Shown piece by piece: positions 15,859-22,771 of a DNA stretch of 35,451 bases (positions are counted from its first letter, which is position 1; each line of letters opens with the position of its first letter). Where the stretch lies: NCBI GenBank assembly GCA_021734065.1, contig JAIPJQ010000012.1, positions 1 through 35,451 of the forward strand. Direction: 5' to 3'. The notes beneath the pieces were generated by a model. That model was given only the letters and a program-made list of their open reading frames with translations, ran no database searches and was not told the origin of the DNA. This DNA is from Fidelibacterota bacterium (GTDB lineage Bacteria > Fidelibacterota > UBA8477). The position numbers and the translations under genes are program-made.

Positions 15859-16875
15859 CTACTCTATCCTGTCACCCGGCAGGAAGTCGGGGTAATAAAT
15901 ATCATCGTCATGACAGGTCTCACAACTGGGTGGTTCCAGATATTCCTCTTCCAGGTGGCATTCATAACAATCAAAATAGACATGCGATTCACTCAGCTCC
16001 AAACCGGTAACCGCATGATCAAAATTGCCCACAAACCAGTTGGTGTGGCAGTTGACACACGTGTTGTCCAGCGCTTGTACCGGCTTGTTTTTAGGATGAC
16101 AGGCGTTGCATTCCAGCGGTTCATGGAACCGGTTCAGTGACCAGCCGGTCAGTTCATGGGTGAAGCCGGGGCTTTCCTTTTCCATGTGACAATGGCTGCA
16201 GCCGGAGGACTTTTCCGTTTCATGACAACTTGAACAGGGATCGTGATGGATGCTGAGTGTTTTCTGAATCGGGGCTATCTTTTTTAACCCTTCATGACAA
16301 GTGCTACAGCTTTCCTGATGATGGCAATCCACGCAGTCATATTGATAGAGTTCAACATGCTCCTCATGGTGGAATGTCACCAGCGAACCCTCTTTAGCCC
16401 CGGTTTTGAAGACCTGCTTCTCGGGAACATGAATTTCGGGATGGTCCACGCCAATGATGTCGGTTTTATCCGGCAGGGGCATTTTCACATCAATGGCCTG
16501 ATCTGACTTGCGGGTATGACAGGATTCGCAAACCTGTTCCTGCTCCCAGTCCTTGTGACAATTCAGGCACTGACGATGGTAAGCGCCATTGAGGGTGGGC
16601 TTTTTCAGATCATGCTCTTCAATGTCTGTGGTATGACACTCCCGACAGGGTGGAATTTGTTCCAGCGAGCTGTTGTGATGACAAACTTCACAGCCTTTGC
16701 CCATGGTGGCCATGTCCGCGTGGAGTTTGTGCTGGAAAATAACCGGATTAAAAATCGCTTCCAGTTGATCCAGTATGACCACTTCAGGTACTTCGGGACC
16801 GGTTTGATTCTGGGTAAAGGATGTCCCTGCCAGCAGCACCATCATAAGGAAGCAGGTCAAAGGGTGCCGAACCAT
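15859..16875 (-). CDS. Twelve-haem periplasmic c-type cytochrome (tandem paralogue)
   Basis: 338 residues with a cleavable signal peptide (CFLMMVLLAGTSFT before QNQTG). I count 12 CxxCH motifs (CEVCH, CRECH, CLNCH, CESCH, CVDCH, CSTCH, CSSCH, CSHCH, CNACH, CVNCH, CYECH, CETCH). There are also scattered conserved histidines (FHHEEH, SIHHD, FHEP, NFDHAV) that can serve as second ligands, as in c7/c3-type multihaem proteins. The upstream neighbour has the same haem order and more than half identical residues by eye, so this is a tandem duplicate, but it is a soluble periplasmic form without the lipobox. Translation is coupled: its ribosome-binding site GAAAGGAAG overlaps the end of the upstream gene 5 bp away. 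Its probable role is electron carrier of the NrfD complex. Confidence 0.93.
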   Translation of the reverse strand: MVRHPLTCFLMMVLLAGTSFTQNQTGPEVPEVVILDQLEAIFNPVIFQHKLHADMATMGKGCEVCHHNSSLEQIPPCRECHTTDIEEHDLKKPTLNGAYHRQCLNCHKDWEQEQVCESCHTRKSDQAIDVKMPLPDKTDIIGVDHPEIHVPEKQVFKTGAKEGSLVTFHHEEHVELYQYDCVDCHHQESCSTCHEGLKKIAPIQKTLSIHHDPCSSCHETEKSSGCSHCHMEKESPGFTHELTGWSLNRFHEPLECNACHPKNKPVQALDNTCVNCHTNWFVGNFDHAVTGLELSESHVYFDCYECHLEEEYLEPPSCETCHDDDIYYPDFLPGDRIE

Positions 16876-16880
16876 AGCGC

Positions 16881-18062
16881 TTACTTCCTTTCTCCCGGGA
16901 GGTCTTCGGGGTAGATGACATCATAATCATGGCAGGTTTCGCACTGCGGTGGTTGGTTATACTGTTCATCCAGGTGACACTCATAGCAATCAAAGTACTC
17001 GTGGGATTCACTGAGCGTAAGCCCGGTAACGCCATGATCAAAGTTACCCACAAACCAGTTGGTATGGCAGGCGGTACAGGTTTTATTCAGCTTCTGCAGT
17101 GGTCGGTTCTGGGGATGACAACTGGCACACGTAAGATCAACGTGGAATCTGCTCAACGGCCACCCGGTAAGATCATGGGTAAAGCCCTTACTCTCTTTCT
17201 GCATGTGACAGAAGTTGCAGTTGTTCTCTGAGGTGGTGTTGTGACAATCAGAGCAGGGTGAATGGTGCATTTCCAGCTTATCGCCGAATGATTTAATCAT
17301 CCCCACGCCCTCATGGCATTGACTGCAATTTTCATCCCGGTGACAATCCACACAGCGGTACCGATAGAGATCCACATGCTCCAGGTGATGGAAGGTGACG
17401 ATTGTATTCTTTTCTTCCGGTGTTTTAAAAATCTGCTTTTCCGGAATATGAATGGTGGGATGGTCCACGCCGATAATGTCGGTTTTATCCGCCTGCGGTG
17501 TGGGTGGTGCCGTCTTATCCAGGGGCAGGTGACACACATCGCAATCGGTGTCATGACTCCATTCCCGGTGGCAATTCAAACATTGCCGGTGGTAGGCGCC
17601 TTTCAGACTCGGCTGCCGCAGGTTTGTGCTGGTGGCTTCCTCGCTGTGGCATTCCCGACAAGGCGGAATTTCGCCTTCCGGGCTGTAATGGTGACACGCG
17701 CTGCACCCCACTCCCATGACAGACATGCTGGAGTGCAGACGATGTTGAAAAATCACCGGCTCGTACAGTTTCTTGAGCTGGTCAATAATGACGATCTCCG
17801 GCCCCTCGTCCGGCACGTGCTTCCCAGTCGTGACATGGGAGGATTTATCCCGTGGACAGGATATCAAACACGGATTTTTAACGGTGGGGGCATCGCACGT
17901 ATGGCAGGTGTTACAAGGGGTGGCACTGCTCTCCATGGAAAACACATGAGCGCTGGTATCTGTGGCGATTTTCAGCGTATCCTGAGGTAAGGAGTAGGTT
18001 CTTTCTTTCTCGCAACTCCAACAGGCCAGCAGGATGATGAAAACAGGAATGAGCTTCTTCAT
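16881..18062 (-). CDS. Thirteen-motif c-type cytochrome lipoprotein of an NrfD complex
   Basis: 393 residues from ATG 18062, whose ATGA overlaps the stop of the NrfD gene; a longer frame to 18164 lies inside the NrfD gene and is rejected. The N-terminus MKKLIPVFIILLAC has a lipobox (LLAC), so the protein is a lipoprotein. A Cys-rich segment at about residues 49-69 (CNTCHTCDAPT...PCLISCP) is followed by 12 CxxCH motifs that match the downstream paralogue one for one. With the N-terminal CNTCH the total is 13. The extra cysteines (spacing 2-2-8-3, then CP) look partly like a ferredoxin cluster site, and the paralogue lacks them. It should be the complex-bound acceptor or donor next to NrfD and the Fe-S subunit. 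Confidence 0.92.
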   Translation of the reverse strand: MKKLIPVFIILLACWSCEKERTYSLPQDTLKIATDTSAHVFSMESSATPCNTCHTCDAPTVKNPCLISCPRDKSSHVTTGKHVPDEGPEIVIIDQLKKLYEPVIFQHRLHSSMSVMGVGCSACHHYSPEGEIPPCRECHSEEATSTNLRQPSLKGAYHRQCLNCHREWSHDTDCDVCHLPLDKTAPPTPQADKTDIIGVDHPTIHIPEKQIFKTPEEKNTIVTFHHLEHVDLYRYRCVDCHRDENCSQCHEGVGMIKSFGDKLEMHHSPCSDCHNTTSENNCNFCHMQKESKGFTHDLTGWPLSRFHVDLTCASCHPQNRPLQKLNKTCTACHTNWFVGNFDHGVTGLTLSESHEYFDCYECHLDEQYNQPPQCETCHDYDVIYPEDLPGERK

Positions 18063-19267
18063 GAGGTTTTCCTCCCGGCATGAATCACAGGTAGATGGAT
18101 CACCAGAAAACGATAGATCAGAATTAATCCTGAGACCAATCCCACCGTGAGCAGAATTTCCCACAGCGTTGGCACATATCGCTCAGCTAAATAGACCGGC
18201 TTATAGGCCACCAGATAGACATTGATGCGGTTAAATACTACACCCAGTACTACCAGCAGCGCGGCGATAAAGAGCAGGAGCGGTGAGCGACGGACCTTCT
18301 CCTGTAAAAACAAAATGAAGGGCAGAATACCGCCAAAGAAAATCTCTGCTAAGAAGAACCATGACTCCAGCGATCCGTCAAATGCATAACCCCAGGTTTC
18401 CCGAATGGTCAGGTTGGCGAAACGGGTTGCCAGATATAAACCCAGTGTGATGGGCACATAACGGGCGAAGGGCGCTAGGACACTCATTTCAGGTTTCAGT
18501 TTGAAGGAGCGTGATGCTGCAAGTGATTCCACAATGATCATGGGAAAACCCACGGCGATAGCTGACAACAGAAATTCCAAAGCCAGAATGGGGGACCACC
18601 ACAACGGATGCATCTTTGTTTTCACCAATACCATGAGAGCGCCCAGCGATGACTGGTGCATAAAAGAGAGCACCACACCCAAAATGATGAAAATGAACAT
18701 AATTTTGCCCATTTTCGTGTCCAGAAATGCCAGGAGTCGGCCCAGTGGCTTATTGAGAAATTTGAAAATGGGCAAGTTCACCCGGTCGCGATATTGCTCG
18801 GCCACGATGGGGATAAATTCAATGTACAGCACGGTCAGATAGGTCATGACGCACATACCCACTTCAAAGAGCGCTGAATTCCCCTGCCACATGGATGGGA
18901 GAATGGGGTGCCAGACATTGTAGTAGCGTCCCAGGTCCACCAGTAGGCCCAGGACAACAAATGTGTAGCCCAACATGGCGGTGAGGAGCGCGGGCCGACT
19001 CAGGGCGTGATATTCTTCCTTATGGATGATATGAATCAGGAATGCCGAGGTAAAACCACCGGCCGCCAACGCGACTCCGCTGGCCACATCAATGGCAATC
19101 CAGATTCCCCAGGGATACTGGGTGTTTAAGTTCGTCACAGCCCCCAGACCAAGCAGGAATCGTACTAAAGCAATAACCAGAGCGGTGCCAAACAGGGCTG
19201 TCAGAACCCAGACACCCGGTGTGAAGTATTTTTGTTTAAGCGGTACAGCCATAGCATGTTCAGTCAT
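18059..19267 (-). CDS. NrfD/HybB-family quinone-reactive membrane subunit
   Basis: 402 residues with about nine to ten hydrophobic helices and almost no soluble part. Signatures include NTQYPWGIWIAIDVASGVALAAGG near residues 49-72, the early helices of HybB/PsrC/NrfD proteins where the quinone site forms, and the conserved GRYYNVWHP loop near 115-125. NrfD-family proteins bind no haem and exchange electrons between quinone and a periplasmic Fe-S partner. Here that partner is encoded immediately upstream (8-bp overlap ATGACTGA; ribosome-binding site GGAGG 6 nt before ATG), and a cytochrome lipoprotein starts inside its stop. The order matches Hmc/Ohc-type and HybAB-type complexes. No hydrogenase or molybdopterin subunit is present. 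Confidence 0.93.
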   Translation of the reverse strand: MTEHAMAVPLKQKYFTPGVWVLTALFGTALVIALVRFLLGLGAVTNLNTQYPWGIWIAIDVASGVALAAGGFTSAFLIHIIHKEEYHALSRPALLTAMLGYTFVVLGLLVDLGRYYNVWHPILPSMWQGNSALFEVGMCVMTYLTVLYIEFIPIVAEQYRDRVNLPIFKFLNKPLGRLLAFLDTKMGKIMFIFIILGVVLSFMHQSSLGALMVLVKTKMHPLWWSPILALEFLLSAIAVGFPMIIVESLAASRSFKLKPEMSVLAPFARYVPITLGLYLATRFANLTIRETWGYAFDGSLESWFFLAEIFFGGILPFILFLQEKVRRSPLLLFIAALLVVLGVVFNRINVYLVAYKPVYLAERYVPTLWEILLTVGLVSGLILIYRFLVIHLPVIHAGRKTS

Positions 19268-20171
19268 GATGCACCTCCGTCTCAGATTCCGGCAATTCTT
19301 CGGACTTGGGTTTCATCAGGTTCATAATCAATCCCAGAAATCCGTAAAACATGGCGGGTGGAATGAAGTATTTGAAAATGCCATGCTGAATGCCTTCCGG
19401 GAGCCTCACGACAGACGCTTCCTCTAATTTGGGGAATTTGATCTCCTCAAAGGGCTCGCAGGATATGAACATCCAGGCCGTGCCACCCAATTCGTGCTCA
19501 CCATAAACATGATCAATGTATTTGTTCGGTTTTTCAGCGATTTTTTCATGGGCCAGCTTGATGAGGTCGCCACGCTTACCGAAAGTCATAGCATTTCGCG
19601 GGCAGATTTCAACGCAGGCGGGGACCTGGCCGGCTTCCAGCCGGGTAATGCACAAGTCACACTTCTGCACCAGCGGATCCAGCGCCACTTCATATTCATA
19701 AGCCGGGATTTCGAAGGGGCATGCCACCATGCAATACCGGCAGCCGATACATTTCCAGGCATCATATGTCACCGGACCAAAATCCTGTTTCACCAGTGCT
19801 CCCACGATACAGGCGGATACACATGCCGGGTCGTTACAGTGCATACATTGGACTTTCACATCCAAATCAATTTCCCCACAGCCTTTCCCGGGAAAGCGAT
19901 TCACTACGGTGTAGCCATTTTCATCCGGTCGCCGGTATTCAGCAAAGACACTTTTGTCCTTATAGGTCTCCAATGGTGGGGTTTCCATATTGTGGGCATC
20001 TTTACACGCCCACTCGCACTCGCGACATCCAATACATTCCGTGAAGTCGGTGAGCACCCCTACACCTTCATTTGGGTCAAAGTCTGGTTGGTGGGAAGCG
20101 GCCTGAGCACTGGTCCCGGTGAGTAAAGCACCCGTGGCGCCCATGAATTTGAAAAAATCGCGTCTTTCCAT
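19260..20171 (-). CDS. Tat-exported 4x[4Fe-4S] ferredoxin subunit (HybA/HmcB type)
   Basis: 303 residues. The N-terminus MERRDFFKFMGATGALL has a twin-arginine motif and a short hydrophobic core, so it folds in the cytoplasm and is exported by Tat. Four cluster motifs follow: C46-C49-C52-C56, C109-C112-C117-C121, C141-C144-C147-C151 (then PFEIP) and C171-C174-C186-C190 (then P). This is the classical DMSO-reductase-B-like ferredoxin fold. A C-terminal hydrophobic helix (about 266-284, IPPAMFYGFLGLIMNLM) anchors it, as in HybA and HmcB. It would wire the NrfD quinone site to the multihaem cytochromes. It starts 38 bp after the tetrahaem gene, with GCGGAG as ribosome-binding site. Confidence 0.94.
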   Translation of the reverse strand: MERRDFFKFMGATGALLTGTSAQAASHQPDFDPNEGVGVLTDFTECIGCRECEWACKDAHNMETPPLETYKDKSVFAEYRRPDENGYTVVNRFPGKGCGEIDLDVKVQCMHCNDPACVSACIVGALVKQDFGPVTYDAWKCIGCRYCMVACPFEIPAYEYEVALDPLVQKCDLCITRLEAGQVPACVEICPRNAMTFGKRGDLIKLAHEKIAEKPNKYIDHVYGEHELGGTAWMFISCEPFEEIKFPKLEEASVVRLPEGIQHGIFKYFIPPAMFYGFLGLIMNLMKPKSEELPESETEVHHD

Positions 20172-20209
20172 AGTAACTCCGCTAGAAATGCCTGGAATTC
20201 AGAATTGCT

Positions 20210-20782
20210 TTATTCCGTATTTTTTGGGTAAGGATGGGAAATAGCCGAATATTTTTCTTCCCATGTAAATGGTTTATAGGTCGGTGAATCTTCGTTATGG
20301 CAGATGATACAATCTTCTACTGTAGGATTTTTCAGCCCAACACTCTCCTTTGTGATTTCACCTGCTGTGATGGCATCTTTCACTTTTTTAGATTTATACT
20401 CGCTGCCGGGTCCGTGGCAGGATTCGCAGCCCACCGCCGCCAGATTGTCATTGGCCCGCTTGGCGCGCATGTCATCTTCGGGAATGTCAAGTTTATAGCC
20501 GGAGGGGTCACCCCAACCGATAACATGGCAGCGCAGACATTCGGGTGCTTTTTCCGGAGCAACCGTCAGTCCCATCTCTTCGGCAATTTTCTTTGATTCT
20601 TCCGTTAACAGTGTTTCGTATGCTTTGGCATGGTCGGTGGATTCCCACTGGGCATATTGCGCACCCTGATCTGCTTTGTTATGGCAGGCTTTACAGCGAT
20701 TCGAGCCCACATATTCAAACTTTGGTGTCTGAGCCCAGACAAAGGCAGACATGACCATTAATCCAAGAACGATGCGTTTCAT
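20210..20782 (-). CDS. Tetrahaem cytochrome c554-like protein
   Basis: 190 residues with a signal peptide (MKRIVLGLMVMSAFVWA before QTPKF). Four CxxCH motifs follow: CKACH at about 30, CLRCH at about 82, CESCH at about 119 and CIICH at about 158. The Y-V-G-S-x-x-C-K-x-C-H start, GxESCHGPG block and closing VEDCIICHN resemble the cytochrome c554/c' family. First gene of the five-gene minus-strand operon, with AGGGAGAAA as ribosome-binding site and a near-consensus sigma-54 promoter about 180 bp upstream. Nothing marks it as hydroxylamine-related; here it is probably the soluble shuttle of the NrfD complex. Confidence 0.9.
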   Translation of the reverse strand: MKRIVLGLMVMSAFVWAQTPKFEYVGSNRCKACHNKADQGAQYAQWESTDHAKAYETLLTEESKKIAEEMGLTVAPEKAPECLRCHVIGWGDPSGYKLDIPEDDMRAKRANDNLAAVGCESCHGPGSEYKSKKVKDAITAGEITKESVGLKNPTVEDCIICHNEDSPTYKPFTWEEKYSAISHPYPKNTE

Positions 20783-20971
20783 TGGTTTCTCCCTATGGTA
20801 TTTTTATTCCAATTAAAGATTCCTCTGGTTTCATGAAGGGATGCCGAATGAACGCCGGAAATCTGCTGTCGATACCAGTGGAAATTGAGTAAAAAGTAGC
20901 TGCTTTTGTGTGCTGTACTAGGTGTACTATATATCAGGCGTCTTGCCATTTCACCCCCCCGTACAAGTGTT

Positions 20972-20988
20972 GGCAAAATCAGTGCCAC
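20972..20988 (-). promoter_or_regulatory. Near-consensus sigma-54 promoter of the Hmc-like operon
   Basis: On the minus strand the bases read GTGGCACT-GATT-TTGCC. They contain TGGCAC and TTGC with exactly 10 bp between GG (-24) and GC (-12), the full sigma-54 signature. The predicted transcript start is near 20961, leaving about 180 nt of leader before ATG 20782. The 424-bp gap 20783-21206 contains no gene I can support; it holds this promoter, the palindrome at 20994 and the promoter of the 21207 gene. Confidence 0.68.
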
Positions 20989-20993
20989 CTAAC

Positions 20994-21007
20994 AACTATT
21001 AATAGTT
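20994..21007. promoter_or_regulatory. Perfect 14-bp AT-rich palindrome next to the sigma-54 promoter
   Basis: AACTATTAATAGTT is fully symmetric and lies 6 bp upstream of the -24 box of the minus-strand promoter. It is a candidate operator, but too close for a normal enhancer site. It does not resemble the TCGACA repeats at 13236-13275. Confidence 0.35.
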
Positions 21008-21140
21008 AACAATATTCACTGTGTTGGTCATTGATGCGACGAAAGGGTAATAATACTATTGATTTCCTCAACTTACGGGAGGCCGGATATCTGTTACTTG
21101 TATGAGGACAAGGTTTCGTTATATTTATATGCGATGAATA

Positions 21141-21162
21141 TAGTCATATATAATGATGACTA
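21141..21162 (+). promoter_or_regulatory. Promoter -10 box inside an inverted repeat, upstream of the Fe-S carrier
   Basis: TATAAT at 21149-21154 is a perfect -10 hexamer; the -35 region (around 21125-21131) is poor, suggesting an activator or a weak promoter. TAGTCAT (21141-21147) and ATGACTA (21156-21162) form a 7-bp inverted repeat that encloses the -10 box, so a repressor bound there would block polymerase. Confidence 0.42.
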
Positions 21163-21206
21163 CGCTTCAGGTGACAATTATTGAATATGAGAAAAGGAGA
21201 TACATC

Positions 21207-21533
21207 ATGCTTTCACTTACCGAAACCGCTGCCGAGAAGGTCCGGGGATTGATCGCCGAACAAAAGTTAGATAAGAACGCTAATTTGCGTATTTATGTAA
21301 AAGGTGGCGGCTGTTCCGGGTTTTCCTATGGAATGGCATTTGAAAATGAGACAGATGAACAGGACAAGATCAGTGAATCCAACGGTGTCCGGGTCATTGT
21401 TGATCCGGTGAGTATTAAATATCTGGAAGGCGTTGAGATCGATTGGGTTGAAAATGGTATGGGTGGCGGATTCAAATTCCAAAATCCCAATGCCGCATCA
21501 TCATGCGGTTGTGGCCACTCATTTAACGCGTAG
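21207..21533 (+). CDS. A-type iron-sulfur carrier protein (IscA/ErpA/HesB family)
   Basis: 108 residues from ATG 21207, which has AAAAGGAGA upstream; a longer frame to 21153 would add 18 atypical residues. The family's three cluster-binding cysteines are all present: C36 in GGGCSGFSY, and C100 and C102 in SCGCGHSF. Length matches IscA/ErpA (about 107). It receives Fe-S clusters from a scaffold and inserts them into apoproteins in the cytoplasm. No other Isc or Suf genes are nearby. Its place beside the operon with a 4x[4Fe-4S] subunit may be functional, but it is divergently transcribed with its own promoter and terminator. ErpA and IscA cannot be told apart safely here. Confidence 0.93.
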   Translation: MLSLTETAAEKVRGLIAEQKLDKNANLRIYVKGGGCSGFSYGMAFENETDEQDKISESNGVRVIVDPVSIKYLEGVEIDWVENGMGGGFKFQNPNAASSCGCGHSFNA

Positions 21534-21556
21534 CCAGCCTCATATCAGGGTTACAC

Positions 21557-21590
21557 AAACGACCCCTGCGATTAGCGGGGGTCGTTTTAC
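21557..21590 (+). terminator. Rho-independent terminator after the Fe-S carrier gene
   Basis: AAACGACCCC (21557-21566) pairs with GGGGTCGTTT (21578-21587), loop of about 11 nt, followed by T and ACGTTTT. It lies 24 bp after the stop codon. Confidence 0.8.
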
Positions 21591-21762
21591 GTTTTGCCGA
21601 GCCTGAGAGCTCTTTTCGAAGGGGCTATCTTTACAAAAATCACATTTACTCTCATTTACGCGATATTAGCCCGCCAGAATATTCAAATAGATAGCTAGGA
21701 ATTACAATCAGCTTACCTCGATACGCCTTTGAAACCACTGTTTGCGTCGTTAGATTAAAAGC

Positions 21763-22740
21763 ATGAGTCGTGTAGGGGAAAAAACAGCGTTCCAGGACTG
21801 GTTAAACAGCTTACGCGCCGACCCGATCCTGGCTGTGAAAAAGCAGGGCGATTTACCCCAGCGATTTTTTCTCATGCGGGATGTATTGCATGACACCTAC
21901 ACTGATGTTTATGAAGGTGTGAAGAAAAACCTGCGAAAATACAGGTCCCGGCGCCTGCTCATGCAGCAACAAACCGCCGAAGGCTTGTGGCCGGTGACGA
22001 TTTCCACAAACAATCTGACTCCGCAACAAATTCAAATTTTACAATTCGTACAACAGACCGAAACGCTCCATCGGCTCTACGATTATACGGCCACGCTGAG
22101 TCAGGAACGGGTCAAACGGGGAATGGTGGAGTTGCTGAAAAATCTGGATGAGACCAGTGGCGCTTTCCCGGGAAACCTCCTCCAACACGCTCATGCTTTA
22201 TTGGTGGCGGCACTGTATGGCCTGGATGGTAATCCCCTGGTGAAAAAAGCCTATCTCTACGCATTCCACCAGCAGCGCAAAGATGGTGGCTGGCTGGATA
22301 GTGCGTATTTGGAACCGGACCAGGACGAAACGTTCGTTGCCAGTTGTCTATGGACAACCATGCTGCTGACCCACGCAATCAGTCTGAGTCCTACCATGCG
22401 GAAGCGTGCCGGTACGACCCGGGCAGTTGAATTTCTGTTCCAACATTTGTTGGAACCCAACGCAACGACGCTGCTGAAAGACCCGTCCGCCTGGGATCAT
22501 CTGAGTTATGGCTATTCGGGAATCAGTGTTCTTCATGGGGGAACCTTGCGTTTTCTGGAAATTCTGACTCAGTTAAACTGGCCATTGGAAAAGCGGCTGT
22601 GGAAGCTGCTGGATTGGCTGAAAAGCATTCAACTGGCGGATGGTCTTTGGCCAGCACTTGTGAAGAACAGCAAAAGCGGCGATCCCCTGGTAACTGTGCG
22701 GGTTCTGAAAGTCATGAAACATTTCACAGAGTTGATGTGA
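21763..22740 (+). CDS. Unknown cytoplasmic protein, helical toroid (terpene-cyclase/prenyltransferase fold) suspected
   Basis: 325 residues, no signal peptide or membrane helix. I do not recognise the family. Three short segments resemble the QW-like repeats of alpha/alpha-toroid proteins: QQQTAEGLWPVT (about 68-79), QQRKDGGWLDS (about 170-180) and IQLADGLWPAL (about 290-300). Each has a Gln-x(3-4)-G-x-W core and lies between amphipathic helices. No catalytic DxDD of squalene-hopene cyclases is seen. The start has only a weak ribosome-binding site. It ends 31 bp before lon, so the two are probably co-transcribed. The preceding 229 bp holds the terminator of the Fe-S carrier and nothing else I can name. 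Confidence 0.72.
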   Translation: MSRVGEKTAFQDWLNSLRADPILAVKKQGDLPQRFFLMRDVLHDTYTDVYEGVKKNLRKYRSRRLLMQQQTAEGLWPVTISTNNLTPQQIQILQFVQQTETLHRLYDYTATLSQERVKRGMVELLKNLDETSGAFPGNLLQHAHALLVAALYGLDGNPLVKKAYLYAFHQQRKDGGWLDSAYLEPDQDETFVASCLWTTMLLTHAISLSPTMRKRAGTTRAVEFLFQHLLEPNATTLLKDPSAWDHLSYGYSGISVLHGGTLRFLEILTQLNWPLEKRLWKLLDWLKSIQLADGLWPALVKNSKSGDPLVTVRVLKVMKHFTELM

Positions 22741-22771
22741 GATTGAATCGAAATTATTGAAAGGAATAGAT

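Noticed and set aside
18063..18164. N-terminal extension of the lipoprotein cytochrome frame
   Set aside because: It overlaps the NrfD coding sequence; the ATG at 18062 starts a lipoprotein signal and forms an ATGA overlap with the NrfD stop.
15859..20782. Alternative Complex III or nitrite reductase operon
   Set aside because: The Fe-S protein has no molybdopterin-like domain, there is only one NrfD-type subunit, and no NrfA or cytochrome oxidase genes are present. The Hmc/HybAB-like layout fits better.
20779..20988. 69-residue minus-strand frame upstream of the tetrahaem gene
   Set aside because: It spans the sigma-54 promoter itself and has no ribosome-binding site or recognisable content.
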